Source of the DNA: Euonymus europaeus
Lineage: Eukaryota; Streptophyta; Magnoliopsida; Celastrales; Celastraceae
Assembly (NCBI GenBank): GCA_963580455.1
Contig: OY756971.1
Location: forward strand, 10,749,001-10,813,000
Reading direction: 5' to 3'
DNA: 64,000 nucleotides
The notes beneath the pieces were generated by a model, which worked only from the letters and a program-made list of their open reading frames with translations, had not been told where the DNA came from and did no database searches. Both the position numbers and the translations under genes were made by a program. This document shows positions 1 to 12,799 of the stretch, piece after piece (within the stretch, counting starts at the first letter, position 1; each line of letters starts with the position of its first letter).

Positions 1-921
1 ATTTTTCTTTTAAAATGTCTGGTTCTCCTTCTCCAGAGTTTATGTTGGAACTCTTTCAAAAACTTTCTGATACAAAAGGAAAGAAATCTTTATCAGTTTT
101 AACTCAAGCTGAAGCTAATTCATCATCGAATGAACCAAGTTCATCTACTGAGTCAGATGATAGCTCTGATTCCTTAGATCGAACACATCAGATGTTCTTA
201 TCAGAACAACAGCCCTTAGAGATTAATAAAATTAAATACTCTAAGCTGCCTACTAGGTATGGTTATCCTCGACCTACACCTATAGATCTTCAAATAGAAG
301 AAGATAATATTTTTGATCAAGTTATCTATTCAGGCGATTCCATTGTTGAATGGAATATTGACGCCATGACTGAACGACAAGTTGAAAAGGTACTGCCGCA
401 TATGATGATGTATGCTACAGCTGCTAAACAAAAGGTTAATACTGATCAAAATATTGCTAAAGCTATTACCGCAGGATTTTCTGGTATGCTCAAAATGTGG
501 TGGGATAATTATCTTTCCATGGAGCAAAGATCCAGTATTTGGTCAGCAATTAAAATTGAAAATAACATCGATGTAACTGACAGTACAAATACTTTGATCT
601 ATACCATTGTGCATCATTTTTTAGGTCATAGTCAATCCTTTATGGATAAATCTCAGGAACAGCTTATGAACTTACGCTGTCCTAAACTCTCTCATTATCG
701 GTGGTACAAAGATGTCTTATTTGCTAAAGTCTTTGAACGACCTGACTGTAATAACGCCTTTTGGAAAGAAAAATTTATTGCAGGTCTACCACCTTTCTTT
801 GCTGAAAAAGTCCGTACTAGATTAAAAAATCTAACGGATGGAATTCTTGATTTTAACCATTATACTTATGGTGAACTCTCTGCTGAGACAGTCATTGAAG
901 GTGTGTCTCTCTGCACTGATC
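1..921 (+). mobile_element. Truncated retroelement / endogenous pararetrovirus-like fragment
   Basis: This is the only non-satellite DNA in the window. It carries one long open frame of capsid/gag type and ends abruptly where the satellite begins, at about 921/922. No LTR, primer-binding site, zinc knuckle, protease or reverse transcriptase is visible, so only the 5' part of an element is present, and its left end lies outside the window. The protein pattern resembles the coat/gag region of plant pararetrovirus-like or Ty3-like polyproteins; that assignment is from family knowledge, not a search. Whether the element inserted into the array edge and was truncated, or the array expanded against it, cannot be decided here. 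Confidence 0.6.
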
Positions 922-932
922 GAGAGAGTTAA
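15..932 (+). CDS. Capsid/gag-like polyprotein fragment, truncated by satellite
   Basis: An open frame of 305 codons. The N-terminal part is Ser/Asp/Glu-rich low complexity (about residues 35-55). It is followed by a globular part with a W-N-I-D segment near 113-116, a GFSGMLKMWWDN block at 154-165, a Cys/Trp-rich block NLRCPKLSHYRWYKDVLF at 219-236 and a GLPPFFAEKVR block at 257-267. This order is typical of capsid/gag-like regions in plant pararetrovirus-like and related retroelement polyproteins, which package nucleic acid in a virus-like particle; this is family knowledge. The CCHC zinc knuckle and the enzymatic domains expected downstream are absent. The frame is open upstream of ATG 15 to the window edge, so that Met may be internal. 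The last three residues (R-E-S) and the TAA at 930-932 come from the satellite, so the true C-terminus is lost. There are no internal stops, so decay is recent or limited. It could equally be called a pseudogene. I am fairly sure it is a retroelement fragment, less sure of the family. Confidence 0.6.
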   Translation: MSGSPSPEFMLELFQKLSDTKGKKSLSVLTQAEANSSSNEPSSSTESDDSSDSLDRTHQMFLSEQQPLEINKIKYSKLPTRYGYPRPTPIDLQIEEDNIFDQVIYSGDSIVEWNIDAMTERQVEKVLPHMMMYATAAKQKVNTDQNIAKAITAGFSGMLKMWWDNYLSMEQRSSIWSAIKIENNIDVTDSTNTLIYTIVHHFLGHSQSFMDKSQEQLMNLRCPKLSHYRWYKDVLFAKVFERPDCNNAFWKEKFIAGLPPFFAEKVRTRLKNLTDGILDFNHYTYGELSAETVIEGVSLCTDRES

Positions 933-935
933 TCA
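918..935. other. Retroelement-satellite junction
   Basis: Non-repetitive coding sequence ends at ...CACTGAT(C) and the satellite begins at GAGAGAGTTAATCAAC (922 onward). The match to internal monomers of the class GAGAGAGTTAATCAACTTC is perfect from 922. The satellite therefore starts inside its GAGAGAG tract rather than at a HindIII boundary. The base at 921 is C where internal copies have A. Confidence 0.8.
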
Positions 936-1233
936 ACTTCGGACGATCAAAGTTACTCGGTGTACACTTTTTAATGTTCTTCTATGTCAAATTTTATGAG
1001 TATAAGCTTCCTAGATTATTTCGATGCAAAAACCCCAACTTTCTATGAGAAATGGACAAAATTGTTAAAAGCTCCTCTATAGAAAGAGTTGAGCATTTTC
1101 GAACCATCAAAGTTGCTCGATGAAACTTTTTATTGTGCTTCTATGTCAAATTTTATAAGTATAATCTTCCTAGATTATTTCGATGCCAAAACACCAACTT
1201 TCTATGACAAATGGACAAAATTGTTAAAAGCTC

Positions 1234-1243
1234 CTCTATAGAG
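1234..1243. other. CTCTATAGAG palindrome of one monomer class (representative copy)
   Basis: A perfect 10-bp palindrome occurs in monomers with AAAATTGTTAAAAGCTCCTCTATAG. In the other large class (AAACCGTT or AAATCGTT) one base differs, giving CTCCATAGAG, and the palindrome is broken. The two linked states alternate along the array and are useful for classifying monomers. Confidence 0.7.
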
Positions 1244-4200
1244 AGAGTTGAGCAACTTCGAACCATCAAAGATGCTATGTGTACAAATTTTATTGTGCTT
1301 CTATGTCAAATTTTACGAGTATAAGCTTCAAGATTATTTAGTTGCCAAAACACCGACTTTCTATGAGAAATGGACAAAACCGTTAAAAGCTCCTCCATAT
1401 AGAGAGTTGAGCAACTTCGGACCAGAAAAGTTGCTCGGTGTACACTTTTTAATGTTCTTCTATGTCAAATTTTACAAGTATAAGCTTCGTAGATTATTTC
1501 GATGCGAAAACACCAACTTTTATGACAAATGGACAAAATCGTTAAAGGCTCCTCCATAGAGAGAGTTAATCAACTTCCGATGATCAAAGTTGCTCGGTGT
1601 ACACTTTTTAATGTCCTTCTATGTCAAATTTTATCAGTATAAGCTTCCTAGATTATTTCAATGCCAAAATATAAACTTTCTATGACAAATGGACAAAACC
1701 ATAAAAAGCTTCTCCAATGAGAGAGTTAAGCTACTTCGGACCATCAAAGTTGCTCGGCGTACACTTTTTAATGTTCTTCTATGTCAAATTTTACTTGTAT
1801 AAGCTTCCTGGATTATTTCGATGCCAAAACACCAACTTTCTATGACAAATGGACAAAATTGTTAAAAGCTCCTCTATAGAGAGAGTTGAGCAACTTCGAA
1901 CCATCAAAGTTCCTCGGTTTACAGTTTTTATTGTGCTTCTATGTCAAATTTTACAAGTATAAGCTTCCAAGATTACTTCGATGCAAAACACCAACATGCT
2001 ATGACAAATGGACAAAATCGTAAAGGCTCCTCCATAGAGAGATTTAATCAACTTCGAATGATGAAAGTTGCTCGGTGTACACTTTTTAATGTTGTTCTAT
2101 GTCAAATTTTATGAGTATAAGCATCCTAGATTATTTCGATGCCAAAACACCAACTTTCTATGAGAAATGGGCAAAATTGTTAAAAGCTCCTCTATAGAGA
2201 GAGTTGAGGATTTTTGAACCATCAAAGTTGCTCGGTGAAACTTTTTATTGTGCTTCTATGTCAAATTTTACAAGTATAAGCTTCCAAGATTATTTCAATG
2301 GCAAAACACCAACTTTTTATGACAAATGGACAAAACCGTTAAAAGCTCCTCCATAGAGAGAGTTGAGCAACTTTGGACCAGAAAAATTACTCGGTGTACA
2401 ATTTTTAATGTTCTTCTATGTCAACTTTTACAAGTATAAGCTTCCTAGATTATTTCGATGCCAAAACACCAACTTTTTACGACAAATGGACAAAATTGTT
2501 AAAAGCTCCTCTATAGAGAGAGTTGAGCAACTTCGCACCACCAAAGTTCCGCGGTGTACAGTTTTTATTGTGCTTCTATGTAAAATTTTATGAGTATAAG
2601 CTTCCAAGATTACTTCGATGCAAAACACCAACATGCTATGGCAAATGGACAAAATCGTTAAAAGCTCCTCCATAGAGACAGTTAATCAACTTCGGACGAT
2701 CAAAGTTGCTGGGTGTACACCTTTTAATGTTCTTCTATGTCAAATTTTACCAGTATAAGCTTCCTAGATTATTTCGATGCCAAAACATCGAATTTCTATG
2801 ACAAATGGACAAAACCGTTAAAAGCTCCTCCATAGAGAGGGTTGAGCAACTTTGGACTAGAAAAATTGCTCGGTGTACACTTTTTAATGTTTTCTATGTC
2901 AAAATTTACAAGTATAAGCTTCCTAGATTATTTCGATGCCAAAACACCAACTTTCTATGACAAATGGACAAAACTGTTAAAAGCTCCTCTATAGAGAGAG
3001 TTGAGCAACTTCGAACCATCAAAGTTTCTCGGTGTACAGTTTTTATTGTGCTTCTATGTCAAATTTTATGAGTATAAGCTACCAAGATTACTTCGATGCA
3101 AAACAACAACATGCTATGACAAACGGACAAAATCGTTAAAAGCTCCTCCATAGAGAGAGTTAATCAATTTCGGACGATCAAAGTTGCTCGGTGTACACTT
3201 TTTAATGTTCTTCTATGTCAACTTTTACGAGTATAAGCTTCCTAGATTATTTCGATTAAAAAACCCCAACTTTCTATGAGAAATGGACAAAATTGTTAAA
3301 AGCTCCTCTACAGAGAGAGTTGAGCATTTTCGAACCATCAAAGTTGCTCGGTGAAACTTTTTATTGTGCTTCTATGTCAAATTTTACGAGTATAAGCTTC
3401 ATAGATTATTTCGATGCCAAAACACCGACTTTCTATGACAAATGGACAAAACTGTTAAAAGCTCCTCCATAGAGAGAGTTGAGCAACTTCGGACCAGAAA
3501 AGTTGCTCGGTGTACACTTTTTAATGTTCTTCTATGTCAAATTTTACGAGTATAAGCTTCCTGGATTATTTCGATGCCAAAACACCAACTTTCTATGACA
3601 AATGGACAAAACCGTTTAAAGCTCCTCCATAGAGAGAGTTGAGCAACTTTGGACCGTCAAAGATGCTATGTGTACAACTTTTATTGTTCTTTTATTCCAA
3701 ATTTTACAAGTATAAGCTTCAAGATTATTTGATTGCCAAAACACCAACTTTCTATGAGAAATGGACAAAGCCGTAAAAAGCACCTCCATTGAGAGAGTTG
3801 AGCTACTTCGGACTATCAAAGTTGCTCGGCGTACACTTTTTAATGTTCTTCTATGTCAAATTTTACAAGTATAAGCTTCCTAGATTATTTCGATGGCAAA
3901 ACACCAACTTTCTATGACAAATGGACAAAATTGTTAAAAGTTCCTCTATAGAGAGAGTTGAGCAACTTCGAACCATCAAAGTTACTCGGTGTAAAGTTTT
4001 TATTGTGCCTCTATGTCAAATTTTATGAGTATAAGCTTCCAAGATTGCTTTGATACAAAACACCACAAGCTATGAAAATGGACAAAATCGTTAAAAGCTC
4101 CTCCATAGAGAGAGTTAATCAACTTCGGACGATCAAAGTTGCTCGGTGTACACTTTTTAATGTTCTTCTATGTCAAATTTTACGAGTATAAGCTTCCTAG

Positions 4201-6687
4201 ATTATTTCGATTAAAAAACCCCAACCTTCTATGAGAAATGGACAAAATTGCTAAAAGCTCCTCTATAGAGAGAGTTGAGCATTTTCGAACCATCAAAGTT
4301 GCTCGGTGAAACTTTTTATTGTTCTTCTATGTCAAATTTTACGAGTATAAGCTTCATAGCTTATTTCGATGCCAAAACACCGACTTTCTATGACAAATGG
4401 ACAAAACCGTTAAAACCTCCTCCATAGAGAGATTTGAGCAACTTCGGACCAGAAAAGTTGCTCGGTGTACACTTTTTAATGTTCTTTTATGTCAAATTTT
4501 ACAAGTATAAGCTTCCTAGATTATTTCGATGCGAAAACACCAACTTTTATGACAAATGGACAAAACCGTTCAAAGCTCCTCCATGGAGAGAGTTGAGCAA
4601 CTTCGGACCGTCAAAGATGTTATGTGTACAAATTTTATTGTGCTTCTATGTCAAATTTTACGAGTATAAGCTTCAAGATTATTTAGTTGCCAAAACACCG
4701 ACTTTCTATGAGAAATGGACAAAACCGTTAAAAGCTTCTCCATATAGAGAGTTGAGCAACTTCGGACCAGAAAAGTTGCTCGGTGTACACTTTTTAATGT
4801 TCTTCTATGTCAAATTTTACAAGTATAAGCTTCGTAGATTATTTCGATGCGAAAACACCAACTTTTATGACAAATGGACAAAACCGTTCAAAGCTCCTCC
4901 ATAGAGAGAGTTGAGCAACTTCGGACAGTCAAAGATGCTATGTGTACAACTTTTATTGTTCTTTTATTCCAAATTTTAGAAGTATAAGCTTCAAGATTAT
5001 TCAATTGCCAAAACACCAACTTTCTATGAGAAACGGACAAAGCCGTTAAAAGCTCTTTCATGGAGAGAGTTCAGCAAGTTCAGATCATCAAAGATGCTTG
5101 ATGTACACTTTGTATTGTTTTTCTATGTCAAATTTTATGAGTATAAGCTTCCTAGATTATTTCGATGCCAAAACACCAACTTTCTATGAGAAATGGACAA
5201 AATTGTTAAAAGCTCCTCTATAGAGAGAGTTGAGGATTTTCGAACCATCAAAGTTGCTCGGTGAAACTTTTTACTGTGCTTCTATGTCAAATTTTACGAG
5301 TATTAGCTTCCAAGATTATTTCGATGCCAAAACACCAACTTTCTATGACAAATGGACAAAACCGTTAAAAGCTCCTCCATAGAGAGAGTTGAGCAAAATC
5401 GAAACAGAAAAGTTGCTTGGTGTACACTTTTTAATGTTATTCTATGTCAAATTTTACCAGTATAAGCTTCCTAGATTATTTCGATGCCAAAACATCAACT
5501 TTTTATGACAAATGGACAAAACCGTTAAAAGCTCCTCCATAGAGAGAGTTGAACAAAATCGAAACAGAAAAGTTGCTCGGTGAAACTTTTTATTGTGCTT
5601 CTATGTCAAATTTTACGAGTATAAGCTTCCAAGATTATTTCGATGCCAAAACACCGACTTTCTATGACAAATGGACAAAACCGTTAAAGGCTCCTCCATA
5701 GAGAGAGTTGAGCAACTTCGGACCAGAAAAGTTCCTCGGTGTACACTTTTTAATGTTCTTCTATGTCAAATTTTACAAGTATAAGCTTCCTAGATTATTT
5801 CGATGCCAAAATACCAACTTTCTATGACAAATGGACAAAATTGTTAAAAGCTCCTCTATAGAGAGAGTTGAGCAACTTCGAACCATCAAAGTTCCTCGGT
5901 GTACAGTTTTTATTGTGCTTCTATGTCAAATTTTACGAGTATAAGCTTCCAAGATTACTTCGATGCAAAACACCAACATGCTATGGCAAATGGACAAAAT
6001 CGTTAAAAGCTCCTCCATAGAGAGAGTTAATCAACTTCGGACGATCAAAGTTGCTCGGTGTACACTTTTTAATGTTCTTCTATGTCAAATTTTACAAGTA
6101 TAAGCTTCCTAGATTATTTCGATTAAAAAACCCTAACTTTCTATGAGAAATGGACAAAATTGTTAAAAGCTCCTCTATAGAGAGAGTTGAGCATTTTCGA
6201 ACCATCAAAGTTGCTCGGTCAAACTTTTTATTGTGCTTCTATGTCAAATTTTACGAGTATGAGCTTCAAAGATTATTTCGATGCCGAAACACCGACTTTC
6301 TATGACAAATGGACAAAACTGTTAAAAGCTCCTCTATAGAGAGAGTTAAGGATTTTCGAACCATCAAAGTTGCTCGGTGAAACTTTTTATTGTGCTTCTA
6401 TGTCAAATTTTACGAGTATAAGCTTCCAAGATTATTTCGATGCCAAAACACCGACTTTCTATGACAAATGGACAAAACCGTTAAAATCTCATCCGTAGAG
6501 AGAGTTGAACAACTTCGGACCATCAAAAATGCACGGTATACAATTTTTAATGTTCTTCTATGTGAAATTTTACGAGTATAAGCTTCCTAGATTATTTCGA
6601 TGCCAAAACACGAACTTTCTATGACAAATGGACAAAACCGTTAAAAGCTCCCTCATAGAGAGAGTTGAGCAACTTCGGACCGTCAAA

Positions 6688-9600
6688 GATGCTATGTGTA
6701 CAACTTTTATTGTTCTTTTATTCCAAATTTTACAAGTATAAGCTTCAAGATTATTTAATTGCCAAAACACCAACTTTCTATGAGAAATGGACAAAGCCGT
6801 TAAAAGTTCCTCCATAGAGAGAGTTGAGCAACTTTGGACCAGAAAAATGGCTCGGTGTACACTTTTTAATGTTCTTCTATGTCAACTTTTACATGTATAA
6901 GCTTCCTAGATTATTTCGATGCCAAAACACCAACTTTCTATGACAAATGTACAAAATTGTTAAAAGCTCCTCTATAGAGAGAGTTGAGCAACTTCGAACC
7001 ATCAAAGTTCCTCGGTGTAAAGTTTTTATTGTGCTTCTATGTCAAATTTTATGAGTATAAGCTTCCAAGATTACTTCGATGCAAAACACCAACATGCTAT
7101 GACAAATGGATAAAATCGTTAAAAGCTCCTCCATAGAGAGAGTTAATCAACTTCGGACGATCAAAGTTGCTCGGTGTACACTTTTTAATGTTCTTCAATG
7201 TCAAATTTTACGAGTATAAGCTTCCTAGATTATTTCGATTAAAAAACCCCAACTTTCTATGAGAAATGGACAAAATTGTTAAAAGCTCCTCTATAGGGAG
7301 AGTTGAGCATTTTCGAACCATCAAAGTTGCTCGGTGAAACTTTTTATTGTGCTTCTATGTCAAATTTTACGAGTATAAGCTTCATAGCTTATTTCGATGC
7401 CAAAACACCGACTTTCTATGACAAATGGACAAAACCGTTAAAAGCTCCTCCATAGAGAGAGTTGAGCAACTTCGGACCGTCAAAGATGCTATGTGTACAA
7501 CCTTTATTTTTCTTTTATTCCAAATTTTACAAGTATAAGCTTCAAGATTATTTAATTGCCAAAACACCAACTTTCTATGAGAAATGGACAAAGCCGTAAA
7601 AAGCACCTCCATTGAGAGAGTTGAGCAACTTCTAACCAGAAAAGTTGCTCGGTGTACACTTTTTATTGTTCTTCTATGTCAAATTTTACAAGTATAAGCT
7701 TCCTAGATTATTTCGATGCCAAAACACGAACTTTCCATGACAAATGGACAAAATTGTTAAAAGCTCCTCTCTAGAGAGAGTTGAGCAACTTCGAACCATC
7801 AAAGTTCCTCGGTGTACAGTTTTTAATGTTCATCTATGTCAAATTTTATGAGTATAAGCTTCCAAGATTACTTCGATGCAAAACACCAACATGCTATGAC
7901 AAATGGACAAAATCGTTAAAAGCTCCTCCATAGAGAGAGTTAATCAACTTCGGAAGATCAAAGTTGCTCGGTGTACACTTTTTAATGTTCTTCTATGTCA
8001 AATTTTACGAGTATAAGCTTCCTAGATTATTTCGACTAAAAAACCTCAACTTTCTATGAGAAATGGACAAAATTGTTAAAAGCTCCTCTACAGGGAGAGT
8101 TGAGCATTTTCGAACCATAAAAGTTGCTCGGTGAAACTTTTTATTGTGCTTCTATGTCAAATTTTACGAGTATAAGCTTCATAGCTTATTTCGATGCCAA
8201 AACACCGACTTTCTATGACAAATGGACAAAACCGTTAAAAGCTCCTCCATAGAGAGAGTTGATCAACTTCGGACCGTCAAAGATGCTATGTGTACAACTT
8301 TTATTGTTCTTTTATTCCAAATTTTACAAGTATAAGCTTCAAGATTATTTAATTGCCAAAACACCAACTTTCTATGAGAAATGGACAAAGCCGTAAAAAG
8401 CTCCTCCATTGAGAGAGTTGAACTACTTTGGACCATCAAAGTTGCTCGGCGTACACTTTTTAATGTTCTTCTATGTCAAATTTTACAAGTATAAGCTTCC
8501 TAGATTATTTCGATGCCAAAACACCAACTTTCTATGACAAATGGACAAAATTGTTAAAAGCTCCTCTATAGAGAGAGTCGAGCAACTTCGAACCATCAAA
8601 GTTCCTCGGTGTAAAGTTTTTATTGTGCTTCTATGTCAAATTTTACGAGTATAAGCTTCCAAGATTACTTCGATGCAAAACACCAACATGCTATGACAAA
8701 TGGACAAAATCGTTAAAAGCTCCTCCATAGAGAGAGTTAATCAACTTCGGACGATCAAAGTTGCTCGGTGTACACTTTTTAATGTTCTTCAATGTCAAAT
8801 TTTACGAGTATAAGCTTCCTAGATTATTTCGATTAAAAAACCCCAACTTTCTATGAGAAATGGACAAAATTGTTAAAAGCTCCTCTATAGGGAGAGTTGA
8901 GCATTTTCGAACCATCAAAGTTGCTCGGTCAAACTTTTTATTGTGCTTCTATGTCAAATTTTACGAGTATAAGCTTCATAGCTTATTTCGATGCCAAAAC
9001 ACCGACTTTCTATGACAAATGGACAAAACCGTTAAAAGCTCCTCCATAGAGAGAGTTGAGCAACTTCGGACCGTCAAAGATGCTATGTGTACAACCTTTA
9101 TTTTTCTTTTATTCCAAATTTTACAAGTATAAGCTTCAAGATTATTTAATTGCCAAAACACCAACTTTCTATGAGAAATGGACAAAGCCGTAAAAAGCTC
9201 CTCCATTGAGAGAGTTGAGCAACTTCTAACCAGAAAAGTTGCTCGGTGTACACTTTTTATTGTTCTTCTATGTCAAATTTTACAAGTATAAGCTTCCTAG
9301 ATTATTTCGATGCCAAAACACGAACTTTCCATGACAAATGGACAAAATTGTTAAAAGCTCCTCTCTAGAGAGAGTTGAGCAACTTCGAACCATCGAAGTT
9401 CCTCGGTGTACAGTTTTTAATGTTCATCTATGTCAAATTTTATGAGTATAAGCTTCCAAGATTACTTCGATGCAAATCACCAACATGCTATGACAAATAG
9501 ACAAAATCGTTAAAAGCTCCTCCATAGAGAGAGTTAATCAACTTCGGAAGATCAAAGTTGCTCGGTGTACACTTTTTAATGTTCTTCTATGTCAAATTTT

Positions 9601-10673
9601 ACGAGTATAAGCTTCCTAGATTATTTCGACTAAAAAACCCCAACTTTCTATGAGAAATGGACAAAATTGTTAAAAGCTCCTCTACAGGGAGAGTTGAGCA
9701 TTTTCGAACCATAAAAGTTGCTCGGTGAAACTTTTTATTGTGCTTCTATGTCAAATTTTACGAGTATAAGCTTCATAGCTTATTTCGATGCCAGAACACC
9801 GACTTTCTATGACAAATGGACAAAACCGTTAAAAGCTCCTCCATAGAGAGAGTCGATCAACTTCGGACCGTCAAAGATGCTATGTGTCCAACTTTTATTG
9901 TTCTTTTATTCCAAATTTTACAAGTATAAGCTTCAAGATTATTTAATTGCCAAAACACCAACTTTCTATGAGAAATGGACAAAGCCGTAAAAAGCTCCTC
10001 CATTGAGAGAGTTGAACTACTTTAGACCATCAAAGTTGCTCGGCGTACACTTTTTAATGTTCTTCTATGTCAAATTTTACAAGTATAAGCTTCCTAGATT
10101 ATTTCGATGCCAAAACACCAACTTTCTATGACAAATGGACAAAATTATTAAAAGCTCCTCTATAGAGAGAGTCGAGCAACTTCGAACCATCAAAGTTCCT
10201 CGGTGTAAAGTTTTTATTGTGCTTCTATGTCAAATTTTACGAGTATAAGCTTCCAAGATTACTTCGATGCAAAACACCAACATGCTATGACAAATGGACA
10301 AAATCGTTAAAAGCTCCTCCATAGAGAGAGTTAATCAACTTCGGAGGATCAAAGTTGCTCGGTGTACACTTTTTAATGTTCTTCTATGTCAAATTTTACG
10401 AGTATAAGCTTCCTAGATTATTTCGATTAAAAAACCCCAACTTTCTATGAGAAATGGACAAAATTGTTAAAAGCTCCTCTATAGAGAGAGTTGAGCATTT
10501 TCGAACCGTCAAAGTTGCTCGGTCAAACTTTTTATTGTGCTTCTATGTCAAATTTTACGAGTATAAGCTTCGTAGATTATTTCCATGCCAAAACACCGAC
10601 TTTCTATGACAAATGGACAAAACCGTTAAAAGCTCCTCCATAGAGAGAGTTGAGCAACTTCGGACCGTCAAAG
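6688..10673 (+). repeat. Five-monomer higher-order repeat (797 bp period)
   Basis: The marker GATGCTATG, private to one monomer class, recurs at 6688, 7485, 8282, 9079, 9876 and 10673: five consecutive steps of exactly 797 bp. That is five monomers averaging 159.4 bp. Within one step the class order is TTAATCAAC, GAGCATTTTCG, GAGCAACTTCGGACCGTC with GATGCTATG, then GAGCAACTTCTAACC or GAACTACTTTGGACC, then the GTTCCTCGGTG class. Outside this stretch the same marker spacing is irregular (1272 and 1754 bp before it; 1431 and 1594 bp after it), so regular amplification is local. Confidence 0.9.
7137..10324 (+). repeat. Tandem duplication of a 1,594-bp ten-monomer block
   Basis: Two consecutive copies, about 7137-8730 and 8731-10324, share monomer-specific variants at the same offset. 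These are TTCTTCAATG (7190s and 8780s), ACCTTTATTTTTC (7500 and 9093) and GAGCAACTTCTAACC (7619 and 9213) in the first half; GGAAGATC (7950s and 9540s) and CGACTAAAAAACC (8034 and 9628) in the second half. The 797-bp unit was thus duplicated as an already diverged pair. The few differences between copies point to a recent event. Confidence 0.85.
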
Positions 10674-12799
10674 ATGCTATGTGTACAACTTTTATTGTTC
10701 TTTTATTCCAAATTTTACAAGTATAAGCTTCAAGATTATTTAATTGCCAAAACACCAACTTTCTATGAGAAATGGACAAAGCCGTAAAAAGCTCCTCCAT
10801 TGAGAGAGTTGAACTACTTTGGACCATCAAAGTTGCTTGGCGTACACTTTTTAATGTTCTTCTATGTCAAATTTTACGAGTATAAGCTTCCTAGATTATT
10901 TCGATGCCAAAACACCAACTTTCTATGACAAATGGACAAAATTGTTAAAAGCTCCTCTATAGAGAGAGTCGAGCAACTTCGAACCATCAAAGTTCCTCGG
11001 TGTAAAGTTTTTATTGTGCTTCTATGTCAAATTTTATGAGTATAAGCTTCCAAGATTACTTCGATGCAAAACACCAACATGCTATGACAAATGGACAAAC
11101 TCGTTAAAAGCTTCTCCATAGAGAGATAATCAACTTCGGAGGATCAATGTTGCTCGGTGTATACTTTTTAATGTTCTTCTATGTCAAATTTTACGAGTAT
11201 AAGCTTCCTAGATTATTTCGATTAAAAAACCCCAACTTTCTATGAGAAATGGACAAAATTGTTAAAAGCTCCTCTATAGAGAGAGTTGAGCAACTTCGAA
11301 CCGGAAAAGTTGCTCGGTGTACACTTTTAATGTTCTTCTATGTCAAATTTTACCAGTAAAAGCTTCCAAGATTATTTCGATGCCAAACATCAACTTTCTA
11401 TGACAAATGGAAAAAACCGTTAAAAGCTCCTCCATAGAGAGAGTTGAGCAACTTCAAACTGGAAAAGTTGCTCGGTGTACACTTTTTAATGTTCTTCTAT
11501 GTCAAATTTTACCCGTATAAGCTTCGTAGATTATTTCGATTCCAAAACACCAACTTTCTATGACAAATGGACAAAATTGTTAAAAGCTCCTCTATAGAGG
11601 GAGTCGAGCAACTTCGAACCATCAAAGTTCCTCGGTGTAAAGTTTTTATTGTGCTTCTATGTCAAATTTTACGAGTATAAGCTTCCAAGATTACTTCGAT
11701 GCAAAACACCAACATGCTATGACAAATGGACAAAATCGTTAAAAGCTCCTCCATAGAGAGAGTTAATCAACTTCGGACGATCAAAGTTGCTCGGTGTACA
11801 ATTTTTAATGTTCTTCTATGTCAAATTTTACGAGTATAAGCTTCCTTGATTATTTCGTTTAAAAAACCCAACTTTCTATGAGAAATGGACAAAATTGTTA
11901 AAAGCTCCTCTATAGAGAGAGTTGAGCATTTTCGAACCATCAAAGTTGCTCGGTGAAACTTTTTATTGTGCTTCTATGTCAAATTTTACGAGTATAAGCT
12001 TCATAGCTTATTTCGATGCCAAAACACCGACTTTCTATGACAAATGGACAAAACCGTTAAAAGCTCCTCCATAGAGAGAGTTGAGCAACTTCGGACTGTC
12101 AAAGATGCTATGTGTACAACTTTTATTGTTCTTTTATTCCAAATTTTACAAGTATAAGTTTCAAGATTATTTAATTGCCAAAACACCAGCTTTCTATGAG
12201 AAATGGACAAAGCCGTAAAAAGCTCCTCCATTGAGAGAGTTGAACTATTTCGGACCATTAAAGTTGCTCGGCGTACACTTTTTAATGTTCTTCTATGTCA
12301 AATTTTACAAGTATAAGCTTCCTAGATTATTTCGATGCCAAAACACCAACTTTCTATGACAAATGGACAAAATTATTAAAAGCTCCTCTATAGAGAGAGT
12401 TGAGCAACTTCGAACCATCAAAGTTCCTCGGTGTAAAGTTTTTATTGTGCTTTTATGTCAAATTTTATGAGTATAAGCTTCCAAGATTACTTCGATGCAA
12501 AACACCAACATGCTATGACAAATGGCAAAATCGTTAAAAGCTCCTCCATAGAGAGAGTTAATCAACTTCGGAGGATCAAAGTTTCTCGGTGTACACTTTT
12601 TAATGTTCTTCTATGTCAAATTTTACGAGTATAAGATTTCTAGATTATTTAGATTAAAAAACCCCAACTTTCTATGAGAAATGGACAAAATTGTTAAAAG
12701 CTCGTCTATAGAGAGAGTTGAGCAACTTCGAAAAGGAAAAGTTGCTCGGTGTACACTTTTTAATGTTCTTCTATGTCAAATTTTACCAGTATAAGCTTC

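Noticed and set aside
330..527. 65-codon frame on the minus strand
   Set aside because: It is antisense to the capsid-like frame, with no independent support.
1..921. LTR, primer-binding site or zinc-knuckle motif of the retroelement
   Set aside because: I looked for a terminal repeat, tRNA-complementary stretch and CCHC pattern and found none within this fragment.
4434..4904. 156-codon open frame on the plus strand with repeated residues, and some 30 similar short frames on both strands
   Set aside because: It is three satellite monomers read through. A 159-bp monomer is divisible by three, so a frame that lacks stops in one copy can stay open in the next. The same peptides appear in every orientation and with no conserved start or codon bias.
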